Shown in pieces: positions 18,128 through 26,839 of a DNA stretch of 64,000 nucleotides; the first letter of the stretch is position 1, and each line of letters starts with the position of its first letter. The notes beneath the pieces were generated by a model. The model was not told the DNA's origin. It did not search any database and was given only the letters and a program-made list of their open reading frames with translations. The stretch is from Biomaibacter acetigenes (GTDB taxonomy: Bacteria; Bacillota; Thermosediminibacteria; Thermosediminibacterales; Tepidanaerobacteraceae): contig NZ_CP033169.1 of NCBI RefSeq assembly GCF_003691585.1, forward strand, positions 620,001 through 684,000, written 5' to 3'. A program made the position numbers and the translations under genes.

Positions 18128-19555
18128 TTAATAAATCTGAAAAACCCTGTCCCAGTCGTTGGGTCCGCCGAGAAGGCTTTCCTGTTCCCGGTTTAAGAGG
18201 TCGGGCCTCGCTTTTATTTTTTCCGTAAATTTTTCATAATCAAGACAGGAAAGGTTATGACCTTCGATAAAGACCACCCGAGCCCCGGGGAAAAGATGGT
18301 GGAGCTCCTCCACAAAGGAAATTCCCGGCGAATCGCTGTCGGTCCAGATGTAGCACGGGATATGGGGGGCGGCCCTTTGCAGCAATTTCAAGATTCTGTG
18401 GTGGGAAAGCCGGAGTCTGCCGTCGATGCCCACCACAAAAGATTCAGGGCTTTTCTTAAACCACCCGGTCTTATACATTTTAATGAGTAGCGCCCGATTT
18501 TCGGTGAGGATTATCCTTCCGGCAGGGGTGGATAAGCTTTTCAATTCTTCCACTTCAAAATTGGTAATGGCGTGCAGGGAATCTAAAGATAAGGTCCGGA
18601 ATTGTCCATTTGATGGATTTTCCTGCGGCAAATCGCATTCCTGTCCAATACACCGGTTTTGGCTTTCGGCGCAAAATGTGAGTTCAATCTTTCCCAGGAT
18701 ATATACGGGGTACAGGCTGCCGCGGGAGGTGAGCCCCAGGTCTTCAAGGGGCATTCCACATATTTCCTGGATCAGGTCGAGAAGTTTTTCCCTGTCTCTG
18801 TCAAACATCTTGGAACCGCCTATAGCCTGCTGCGCCTGTGCACCCAGCTCTTTCCACTCAAAGCCTTCCGGCGACCTCCCTGCCACTTTCAGTACTGAGA
18901 GCAGGAACTCCACCGCCAGGCGAAACTTGTCGTTGGTCCTGTCCCATCTAAAAGTCCAGGGCAAGGACTCGGTGAGCCGTACGCTGCGAAAATCCTTCTG
19001 TGCGGGTTCCCCGTTTTCCACGACGCTTTCATGAAGCTCTGCTATTTCTGTCAACTTGTTTTCCAAAAACCGCTTTATGGCCTGGAGCGCTTCGACTTTT
19101 GCGTCGCCTGTCAGGGCAGGCCCCGCTCCGGACTTCTGCGTCGGGGCGCTTTCCCCGGACGGCCCGTATGATTCCGGGGTTTTGACCTCAATGTCTTTGA
19201 AGGCATTTATGATGGAGTCCAGCCATTTTCGATTTTCTCCGGCGAGTTTAAATGCGGCCTCCCGGATAATCGTGTCGAGCGGCTCCATGGGACCGTAGGA
19301 AATCGAGTGAATGGACTTTTCATCGCTTTTAAGGCGGATGAACCTTCCAACCAGGCCGCAGTCCATAACGAGACCGGAGAGCAAGTCCGGGTCGCGGGAA
19401 AGCTTCGCCGACCATTTTTTGCAAAAATCATACCAGCCCTGTTCTGTTACGGCATTTCCAGCTGAAAAAAAATCGCTCAGGGCCTGGAGAAAATCGCGCG
19501 GGAGGCTTTTTGCCTCCTGAAAAGAGGCGTCCCGGAACTCCAGAATGCCAGCCAT
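18128..19555 (-). CDS. jetD: Wadjet nuclease JetD (Toprim domain)
   Basis: 475 residues on the minus strand, ending 9 bp from the jetC stop. The C-terminal Toprim fold is visible: conserved Glu at about 352 (TENRALLIK) and the acidic motif WTDSDSPG at about 404-411, matching the DxD of topoisomerase VI-like nucleases of the JetD family. JetD makes the plasmid cut. Start is uncertain: ATG 19555 has a weak AAGGCGG site, but a different frame from ATG 19670, with a better AAGGGG site, carries a plausible N-terminus (FPGWVRLLKDWIPAEK) that would need a +1 shift near 19550-19570. Convergent orientation is unusual. Confidence 0.85.
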   Translation of the reverse strand: MAGILEFRDASFQEAKSLPRDFLQALSDFFSAGNAVTEQGWYDFCKKWSAKLSRDPDLLSGLVMDCGLVGRFIRLKSDEKSIHSISYGPMEPLDTIIREAAFKLAGENRKWLDSIINAFKDIEVKTPESYGPSGESAPTQKSGAGPALTGDAKVEALQAIKRFLENKLTEIAELHESVVENGEPAQKDFRSVRLTESLPWTFRWDRTNDKFRLAVEFLLSVLKVAGRSPEGFEWKELGAQAQQAIGGSKMFDRDREKLLDLIQEICGMPLEDLGLTSRGSLYPVYILGKIELTFCAESQNRCIGQECDLPQENPSNGQFRTLSLDSLHAITNFEVEELKSLSTPAGRIILTENRALLIKMYKTGWFKKSPESFVVGIDGRLRLSHHRILKLLQRAAPHIPCYIWTDSDSPGISFVEELHHLFPGARVVFIEGHNLSCLDYEKFTEKIKARPDLLNREQESLLGGPNDWDRVFQIY

Positions 19556-19670
19556 TCTTTGCCGCCTTTTGCTTGCCGAGGTAAACCGGCCATTCCCACT
19601 TTCCTATGGAAAAGCGGGGCTTTTCCGCCGGTATCCAGTCTTTTAACAGCCTTACCCATCCGGGAAACAT

Positions 19671-20347
19671 GTAAATTACCCCTTTTTGTAAAATGCCAGT
19701 TTAAATATAAATGATAAATGTTTTTGTGGATTATCTAAAAACATTATATCACAGCGCGAAAGAATTTTAAAATCCAGCTTATTACAAAAAAATGCTGGTT
19801 GTTATTCTTATCTTATTTAAGAGAGTTTTTAATTATTATTGAAAACAGGATGATATGATTTGAAAATAAATTTTTACAGCATTTTTTAGATAACAATTTT
19901 TTATTACCACTACTTACAGGGGTTGTCGCCAGAGTGGAAACGCCATAGTAAAATTGGTTCCCACTTTAATGGGTACCGCCGCTGAAAAATTGACCCGCCC
20001 ACAGAATATGCGACAGATAAGCCAGGTCAAATGAACCTGCAGTATTTGGGGAAGTTTACTAATTATTCAAAAGAATTTGATGGCTTTGAACGGCACCTGG
20101 CAACGAATTATTCTGGTTGTTGCGAAATTCAGGAAAGAAGTTAATCCACCGTTTATGGCTTATGAACTATAATATCGAGGTCGCAAGGGAACAGGTGGTC
20201 AATGGTATCCTCCAATTCTTTTATGGATACCCGGGGTTTGTCTGCTATTTCTGAAGTTGCTCCATTCAGAAAATATATTTCGTTTCTTCTGTGACAATGA
20301 TAAAATAACAAACAGATAGGAATTCGTTTAAATAAGGTGGAATGGAT
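19671..20347. other. AT-rich intergenic region with probable mobile-element debris
   Basis: About 680 bp without a supported gene. 19680-19915 is very AT-rich. From about 19920 to 20290 composition shifts: a patch beginning GTTGTCGCCAGAGTGG resembles IS21-type element ends, and the minus strand at about 20155-20265 holds a short open tail (SIKELEDTIDHLFPCD) ending in a stop at 20153. Neither end is intact. The last part contains the leader of the PucR gene. Confidence 0.3.
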
Positions 20348-21994
20348 ATGGGCATTACAGTGCAAGAAGCACTTCGAATAGGGGAATTGAAAAATGCGAA
20401 GGTAATAGCAGGGGAAAAGGGCCTTGATAGAATTGTAAATTATGTAATCACGATGGATGTTCCTGATGCTGCTAAGTGGATCAGAGGAAATGAACTTTTG
20501 CTTACAGCGGCATATGTTTTTATGAATAATCCTGATATGGAGAAAACCTTCGTTTATGATTTGGTCGAAAGAAATTGCTCTGCTCTTGCCATAAAACCCG
20601 GAAGATTTATTGACAAAATTCCACCGCAGATAATAGAGCCCGCAAATGAAAAAAATTTTCCAATTATTGAACTGCCGGTATATGTAGCCTGGCATGATAT
20701 AGTAAATCCTATCATGCTGGAAATATTGAACAAAGAAGCAGGCATTATAAAGCGTTCCTTTGAAATACACGATGAGCTCATGAAGGTTGCGCTGCAGGGT
20801 GGAGATCTGGCGGCTGTTGCCGGCACTCTTTCCTATCTTTTAAACTGCAATGTTTTTATAGAAGACGAAAGTTTTAATCTTTTATCCTTCTCAAACTGCC
20901 GTGGTGCCTGCGATGCATTAAGCCTGGAGATAATAAAAAACGGCAGGATTCCTCTTGACGTGATTGAAGAGATGGATAAAAAAGGAATATTTAATAAGAT
21001 AAAAACATTTAAAAAGCCCGTGAGGGTGAATATAAGGAGTAAAAACAACTGTTATACAAGAGTAATAGCGCCCATTATAATTAAAGGCGAAATATGCGGT
21101 TATATCACTTTGATTGAAAACGACTCGCGATTTGGCGATTTTGATTTGATAGCCGCCGAACAGGCGGCAACAATCGCCGCACTTGAAATCATGAAAAAGC
21201 AGGCGGTAAAGCAGGCAGAAGGGAAAGTGAAAAGAGAATTTTTTGAAAATATCCTTGCGGGAAATATAAAGGATGCCTCACAGATAAAAAGCCGGCTGAA
21301 ATATTATGGCGTGAATTTTAAAGGGGATATTGCCGTGATAGTCATCCATATGAATTATGAAAGCGCTTTAAAAGCGGAAGAAGAAGATTTCAAGGGCTTT
21401 GAAAGTGTAATGGCGCCGCTTTCGCATGTGATATTGAGAAAAGGTGAAGATATAATAATAATTTGCAGTTTCTCCGACGTTAGGACCATCGGAAAATACG
21501 ATGAAATAAATATTCTGTGCAAAAACATTTCAAAAAGTCTGGGAGGCATAAAAGAGATAAGATTTGGTATCAGCGATTTTCATGACGATGTAGCAAAAAT
21601 ATCTGAAGGATACATTGAGGCCAAAAGATCCCTGGAACTTGCGGATATGTTAAAAAATGGTACCGGCAGCATAGTGTTTTATAAAGATGTATGGATATAT
21701 GATTTTATTTTAAGCTGTAAGGAAAACGAAAATCTTAAAAAATTCTGCGATAGAAGACTTCTCAAACTCATCGAATACGATTCAAAAAACAAAGAGGAAA
21801 ATTTGCTAAACACCCTGAGAGTTTATCTTGATTGCACAGGCAAACATAATATGGCCGCCGAAAAGCTTTTTATCCACCGGAATACCTTAAATTACAGGTT
21901 AAACAAGATAAGAGAGATACTCGACTGCGACCTGAACGACCCTTCCACCAGGTTGAGGCTCGAGATTGGTTTAAAAATAGCTAACTTATTATAA
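20348..21994 (+). CDS. PucR-family transcriptional regulator A
   Basis: About 548 residues with the full PucR/CdaR layout: an N-terminal PucR domain (MGITVQEALRIGELKNAKVIAG), a central GAF/GGDEF-like region, and a C-terminal helix-turn-helix (AAEKLFIHRNTLNYRLNKIREIL region at residues about 503-527). ATG 20348 is chosen over ATG 20342 because AAGGTGG ends at 20340. It stands upstream of cluster A and has a paralogue at the right end of cluster B (62456-63592, minus strand) whose N-terminus begins almost identically. PucR proteins usually activate nitrogen-compound catabolism in response to substrate. Confidence 0.92.
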   Translation: MGITVQEALRIGELKNAKVIAGEKGLDRIVNYVITMDVPDAAKWIRGNELLLTAAYVFMNNPDMEKTFVYDLVERNCSALAIKPGRFIDKIPPQIIEPANEKNFPIIELPVYVAWHDIVNPIMLEILNKEAGIIKRSFEIHDELMKVALQGGDLAAVAGTLSYLLNCNVFIEDESFNLLSFSNCRGACDALSLEIIKNGRIPLDVIEEMDKKGIFNKIKTFKKPVRVNIRSKNNCYTRVIAPIIIKGEICGYITLIENDSRFGDFDLIAAEQAATIAALEIMKKQAVKQAEGKVKREFFENILAGNIKDASQIKSRLKYYGVNFKGDIAVIVIHMNYESALKAEEEDFKGFESVMAPLSHVILRKGEDIIIICSFSDVRTIGKYDEINILCKNISKSLGGIKEIRFGISDFHDDVAKISEGYIEAKRSLELADMLKNGTGSIVFYKDVWIYDFILSCKENENLKKFCDRRLLKLIEYDSKNKEENLLNTLRVYLDCTGKHNMAAEKLFIHRNTLNYRLNKIREILDCDLNDPSTRLRLEIGLKIANLL

Positions 21995-22007
21995 TACTTA
22001 TTATAAT
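21984..22007 (+). repeat. two tandem copies of a 12-bp unit
   Basis: ACTTATTATAAT is repeated head to tail over the PucR stop codon. The unit differs at one base from the half-site of the palindrome at 38337-38361. It may be a regulator site or chance in AT-rich DNA. Confidence 0.35.
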
Positions 22008-22069
22008 AAAAGAATCTTTGATTCTTAATCCTGGGGTATAAATTTATTCAAGATTTTATTTGAAAAATT

Positions 22070-22116
22070 ACAGCTTCTTTATTGGGCATTTTGCACAATT
22101 AAGAAGCTGTTTTTTA
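22070..22116 (+). terminator. rho-independent terminator after PucR A
   Basis: ACAGCTTCTT and AAGAAGCTGT pair around a 21-nt loop and are followed by TTTTTT. It separates the PucR gene from the racemase gene, so cluster A is transcribed from its own promoter. Confidence 0.8.
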
Positions 22117-22215
22117 TTATTAATGCAATAGGTTAAACATATTTTATTGTGTTAAAATTAAAAATAACAGTATGGTAGCAATATTATAAAAATTGTACGA
22201 CAAAGGAGGGATTTG

Positions 22216-22902
22216 ATGATATTAGATATAATTGTGCCCGTATCTACCGATATATGGAACAAAGAGGTGGAATTGGAAGCCGAAAAAATAAAAAGCCCGG
22301 GCATACAGGTGAGGGTAACGTCATTAACAAAAGGCCCTGTATCGATAGAGTCGGAATATGATGAAGCATTCGCAAGCCCCTGTGTCATTTCACAAGCGGA
22401 AGAGTTAGAAATGAATGGTTCAAATGGCGTAGTAATATACTGTTTTGGAGAACCTGGCTTGCATGCATGTAAGGAAAAACTGAGTGTACCTGTGGTGGGA
22501 CTAAGGGAAGCGGCCGTATCCATGGCGAAAATTTTGGGTGACAGGATTGGCGTTATCTCCACTATAAAAAGTGCTGTCCCAAGGCATGTTAGAGCTTTAA
22601 AACATGAGGTACATAAAGTGGTGGCTGTGGATATGCCCGTTCTGGATTTTGTAAATGTTCGCGAACTGGAAAAGCGAATAGAAATGAAAATTCAGGAACT
22701 AATAAATTATGGCTGCGATGTCATAGTTTTGGGATGCGGGTCAATGTTAAATATAGATATAAAAAGGATGCAAAACGAATACGGCATACCCATCGTTATC
22801 CCGCTCGATGCTGCTGTAGCCGTCTGTGAGTATTTGATGAAAAATAATTTAAAACAGAGCAAGCTGACCTATCCTTTTCCGCCGGTTAAGGAAATCAAAT
22901 GA
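22216..22902 (+). CDS. Asp/Glu/hydantoin racemase-family protein
   Basis: 228 residues, two-domain racemase fold. The two catalytic-type cysteines are in VVIYCFGEPG and VIVLGCGSML. The family includes hydantoin, allantoin, aspartate and glutamate racemases and isomerases that use a Cys pair for proton transfer. The second motif reads GCGSM instead of the usual GCTGM, as in the protein at 49039. ATG 22216 follows AGGAGGG. It is first in cluster A, after PucR and its terminator. Substrate cannot be told. Confidence 0.85.
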   Translation: MILDIIVPVSTDIWNKEVELEAEKIKSPGIQVRVTSLTKGPVSIESEYDEAFASPCVISQAEELEMNGSNGVVIYCFGEPGLHACKEKLSVPVVGLREAAVSMAKILGDRIGVISTIKSAVPRHVRALKHEVHKVVAVDMPVLDFVNVRELEKRIEMKIQELINYGCDVIVLGCGSMLNIDIKRMQNEYGIPIVIPLDAAVAVCEYLMKNNLKQSKLTYPFPPVKEIK

Positions 22903-23030
22903 TTATCAAATTATTTTGATATGCAAAATGCATAAAATAGTCAGGAAATTTGTTATAAATGCATAATGAAATACAAGTATACAATATGATAAAATTAAGA
23001 ATCAAAACGCAATACTAAAGGAGCGATATC

Positions 23031-24428
23031 GTGGAGGGAATTCTGAATTTAAAAATCGACGAATATTTTGATGATATAATAAAGAATCTTCAAGAATTTA
23101 TAAATATTCCAAGCGTTTTAGATGAAGAAAAGACGGATGAAAGCTTTCCCTTCGGGCCCAAAATAGATGAAGCTCTTAGATGGATATTAAAAAAAGGCAA
23201 TGAGATGGGGTTAAAATCAAAAAATGTAGATAGTTATGCAGGATATATTGAGATAGGTAACGGCCCTGAGATGGTAGGGATTTTGGGCCATATAGATGTA
23301 GTCCCGGCGGGGGCAGGCTGGTCAGTGGATCCTTTCGAAGGGCAGATTAAAGAAGGTAAACTGTATGGCAGGGGCTCCGTAGACGATAAGGGACCTATTA
23401 TGGCTGTACTGTACGCGTTGAAGGCAATAGAGGATTCCCGTCTGCCGGTTTCAAAGAGAGCGCGCCTCATTATAGGAACCGACGAGGAGACCGGTGCAAG
23501 ATGCATAAAGTATTACCTTGAAAAGGAAGAGCCGCCTATATGCGGTTTTTCTCCAGATGCAGAATTTCCCATAATACATGCAGAAAAGGGCATTTTGCGC
23601 TTTGAATTGACAAAAAGCTTCGACGAGGGCCCAAGACCCGGGGCGAATCTAAAAAGAATACGGGGCGGAACCCGTGTGAATGTGGTACCCGACTATGCGG
23701 AAGCTGTAATAGAAGGTGTGGATGATGAGAAAATAGAATCTAAAATTAGAGAACAGGGGCTTGCAGGCAAAATATATATAGAGAAGTCGCTGGAAGGTGT
23801 CATTTTAAAAGCAAAAGGTATTTCGGCCCATGCTAGTTACCCGGGGGACGGGGAAAACGCCATTCAAATACTCCTGAATTTCCTAACACTGATTGATTTT
23901 GGCGGTAAAGAGGCAAAAACTTTCATTGATGCGGTAGCCGGTAAATTAAAAATGGAGTCAGATGGAAAAACTCTTGGAATATCCTGCAGCGACGACATTT
24001 CGGGAGCTCTAACAATAAATCTGGGCGTAGTGGATTTTGATGAAAAACGGGGAAGCCTTAAGTTTGACATAAGGTATCCTGTAACGGTAGACGGAAACGA
24101 TATAATTGCAAATCTCAAAAAAGCTTTCGATGATTTGGGGGCGGAATTTTTGATAAACCAGCACAAATTGCCTCTATACGTCGAGCCGGAAACCGAATTT
24201 ATAAAAAAACTGCAGGGCGTATATAAAGAGATGACCGGTGACGAACCAAAGCTCCTGTCAATAGGAGGGGGCACATACTGCAGGTATATAAAAAATACTG
24301 TTTCCTTCGGTCCGGTTTTCCCCGGACAAAAAGAACTGGCTCATCAGAAGGATGAATATATTGCTCTTGAAGATCTGAGGAAAATAGGGAAGATTTATGC
24401 TCAGGCAATTTATGAGTTAATAAAATAA
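23031..24428 (+). CDS. M20 family dipeptidase (PepV type)
   Basis: 465 residues, GTG start at 23031 after AAAGGAGCG. Dizinc peptidase motifs are in order: GILGHIDVVPAG, GRGSVDDKGP, the catalytic Glu in GTDEETG, a metal Asp in GFSPDAEFP, and a C-terminal His in KELAHQKDEY. A lid domain lies between. PepV-type enzymes cleave dipeptides, including those with beta-Ala or D-residues, in the cytoplasm. Its place between a racemase and NicX/M29-like genes, upstream of an OPT transporter, supports peptide breakdown by cluster A. Confidence 0.9.
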   Translation: MEGILNLKIDEYFDDIIKNLQEFINIPSVLDEEKTDESFPFGPKIDEALRWILKKGNEMGLKSKNVDSYAGYIEIGNGPEMVGILGHIDVVPAGAGWSVDPFEGQIKEGKLYGRGSVDDKGPIMAVLYALKAIEDSRLPVSKRARLIIGTDEETGARCIKYYLEKEEPPICGFSPDAEFPIIHAEKGILRFELTKSFDEGPRPGANLKRIRGGTRVNVVPDYAEAVIEGVDDEKIESKIREQGLAGKIYIEKSLEGVILKAKGISAHASYPGDGENAIQILLNFLTLIDFGGKEAKTFIDAVAGKLKMESDGKTLGISCSDDISGALTINLGVVDFDEKRGSLKFDIRYPVTVDGNDIIANLKKAFDDLGAEFLINQHKLPLYVEPETEFIKKLQGVYKEMTGDEPKLLSIGGGTYCRYIKNTVSFGPVFPGQKELAHQKDEYIALEDLRKIGKIYAQAIYELIK

Positions 24429-24492
24429 AAATCAGTTTGATTTTAAGACTTTCTGTTAAAAAACTTTTATTCTTAAGAAAGGATGATTCACT

Positions 24493-25555
24493 GTGGAGTT
24501 GAACATCGGAATAGAACCGGCAAAAGAATATTTGAGCTTCGAACTTGCAAAAGGTGCTCTAAAACTGGTGAAAGACGTAATGCTGGTTAAGGAAGGAGAG
24601 AATGTTGTTATAACCGCCGATTCTTCCACTGATCGAAGAGTAGTTGAGGCTACGGCCAATGCAGTTTACAGCATAGGAGCGATGCCGACCGTAATATATT
24701 ATCCCACTGCACCCAATGCGTGTATTGAACCTCCTGCACCTGTGGGAAGAGCAGTTGCGAAAGCAGATGTCTGGATAGAATACACTTATTCTTATGTCAT
24801 GCACTCGCCCTCCTGGAAAAGATCTCTGGAAAACGGTTGCAGGTATATATGTCTTACCGGTATGGATGTGGAAATGCTGGTGAAGACGAACTAGAGTTGA
24901 TTATGACCTGCTTATTGAGTTGGGAGAGTTGTTGAAAGATACGATTCAATCTGCGGATGAAATAATAGTTAAAAGTGATAATGGTACTTACCTGACAGCC
25001 CACAATCATGGAAGGAGGGTGCGCCATTCAGGGCAGAAGGCCACTCAAAAAGGCTATCCCATCATGCTGGGCGGCCAGATAAGCTGGTGTCCGGTAGAGA
25101 GCACCATTAACGGGACACTGGTCTTTGATGGAGCTCTGTGGCCGCCGCTGGAGCTGGGGTTACTCAAGAATCCGGTCAAACTGAAATTAAAAGAAGGTCG
25201 GGTGGTAAGCATAGACGGAGATGTGGAAGCGAAGATCTTTGAAAACTGGCTGAAATCGATGAATGACCCGAATATGTACAGGCTTGCACACTATTCTCTG
25301 GGCTTCAACCCCGGTGTGACAAGACCCACCGGTAGAATTGTAGAAGACGAGAGGGTATTTGGCTGCATGGAATTCGGCATCGGCAGCCAGGGAGCATCAA
25401 TCATGGGAGAATGCTGGTCGGCCGCATCTCATTCGGACGGTATTTTATTGAAACCCACGATTATTTTGGACGGCAAGGTTTTTGAAGAAAACGGCATATA
25501 TCAGCTGCCGGAAGCAAGGGAGATATGCAGGAGATTAAATGTGGCAGGGTATTGA
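24493..25555 (+). pseudogene. NicX/M29-like enzyme, frameshifted
   Basis: The first part (24493-24894, GTG start) ends at MDVEMLVKTN. The rest resumes in another frame with RVDYDLLIELGELL and runs to 25555. Comparison with the next gene, which reads VNTIGRVNYSKMLELG here, shows that a few bases are missing at about 24888-24895. The C-terminal part keeps the motif set LAHYSLGFNPG and SHSDGI. The downstream gene is a full-length close paralogue, so loss of this copy may be tolerated. It could be functional only if the break is a sequence error. Confidence 0.82.
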
Positions 25556-25679
25556 TGTAATCTCGAAATTTTTTCTTACGTAATTAAAAATGTTTATGAT
25601 TTTAGTGCGACGATTAATATGGGAATGTATTTTCAAAGTCATATTTTATCTTGCTATGTATGAAAGGAAGGTAATATTT

Positions 25680-26735
25680 ATGGAATTAAATATAGGCATT
25701 GAAACAAGGGATGAATTTTTATCCTTAGAACTTGCAAAAAGTGCAAGAAAATTAGTGGAAGGCATAATGTTAGTAAAAGAGGGTGAAGAGGTAGTAATTA
25801 CAGGAGATACTTCTTCGGATAGGCGAGTTATAGAAGAAGTGGCCAAGGCAGCATACGCTGCAGGAGCCGTACCTACGGTAATATGGTATGATACCAGGCC
25901 CACCGCTGTGATGGAACCTCCCAGGGTAGTTGCGGGAGCCGTAAAAAATGCGGACGTCTGGATAGAGTTTTCGTACGCATATATACTTCATACCCAGGCC
26001 TGGAGACGTTCTTTGGACGAAGGCTGCCGTTATATCTGCCTGACCGGGATGGATGCTTTAATGATGGTGAATACTATCGGCAGGGTCAATTATTCTAAAA
26101 TGCTGGAGTTAGGTGAAAAATTGCGGCAATTAGCCGAAAATGCCGATGAGGTGATAATTCAAAGCCCGGCGGGAACAGATTTAAAAGCTTACAATAGAGG
26201 CAGAAAGGTAAGACAATCTGGTAAGCTGGCAGATACTAAAGGCGAACCCATAATGCTTGGCGGTCAGGTATCATGGTGCCCGGTTGAGGATACTATTAAT
26301 GGAAAGCTCGTATTCGACGGCGCTTTATGGCCCCCTGCTGAATTGGGTCTATTGCGTTCACCGATTGAGCTTACTCTTGAAAACGGAGTTGTTAAAAATA
26401 TCGAAGGAGGGGCGGAAGCGACAATATTTAAAAGATGGCTGGCAGCCTTTAATGACCCGACTATGTATTGGCTTGCCCATTATTCTCTGGGATTCAATCC
26501 AGGCGTAACTAAACCCACCGGGAGGATCGTCGAAGACGAAAGGGTATTCGGGTGCATTGAAATGGGTCTGGGAAGCCAGGGACCTCAGATAAAGGGCAAG
26601 ACATGGAAAAGCGCTTCCCACACCGACGGAATAGTGTTAAATCCAACGATAATTTTTGATGGAGAAGTCATAGAAAAAGAAGGCAAATATGTTCATCCGG
26701 AGCTAGTAAAACTTTGCAGTGAACTGGGAATATAA
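25680..26735 (+). CDS. NicX/M29-like metalloenzyme (annotated elsewhere as leucyl aminopeptidase)
   Basis: 351 residues from ATG 25680, which follows GGAAGG; the frame is open further upstream but without a ribosome site. The N-terminal half is a Rossmann-like domain (VKEGEEVVITGDTSSDRR), and the C-terminal half carries IVEDERVFGCIEMGLGS. A His in LAHYSLGFNPG and His/Asp in SHTDGI form a possible His...HxD metal site, as in NicX-type Fe(II) enzymes, whereas M29 aminopeptidases usually have Glu at the first place. The reaction is therefore uncertain. It is a paralogue of the preceding frameshifted gene and of 58526-59569. Confidence 0.82.
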   Translation: MELNIGIETRDEFLSLELAKSARKLVEGIMLVKEGEEVVITGDTSSDRRVIEEVAKAAYAAGAVPTVIWYDTRPTAVMEPPRVVAGAVKNADVWIEFSYAYILHTQAWRRSLDEGCRYICLTGMDALMMVNTIGRVNYSKMLELGEKLRQLAENADEVIIQSPAGTDLKAYNRGRKVRQSGKLADTKGEPIMLGGQVSWCPVEDTINGKLVFDGALWPPAELGLLRSPIELTLENGVVKNIEGGAEATIFKRWLAAFNDPTMYWLAHYSLGFNPGVTKPTGRIVEDERVFGCIEMGLGSQGPQIKGKTWKSASHTDGIVLNPTIIFDGEVIEKEGKYVHPELVKLCSELGI

Positions 26736-26839
26736 TTAAGAATATTAACAATGGCTATATCCTTTTGGAGGTGATGTTGTATGCATTGAGCAAATACCAA
26801 TAAAAATACCTGAAACATTATGAAAAGGAGGCACAACGC

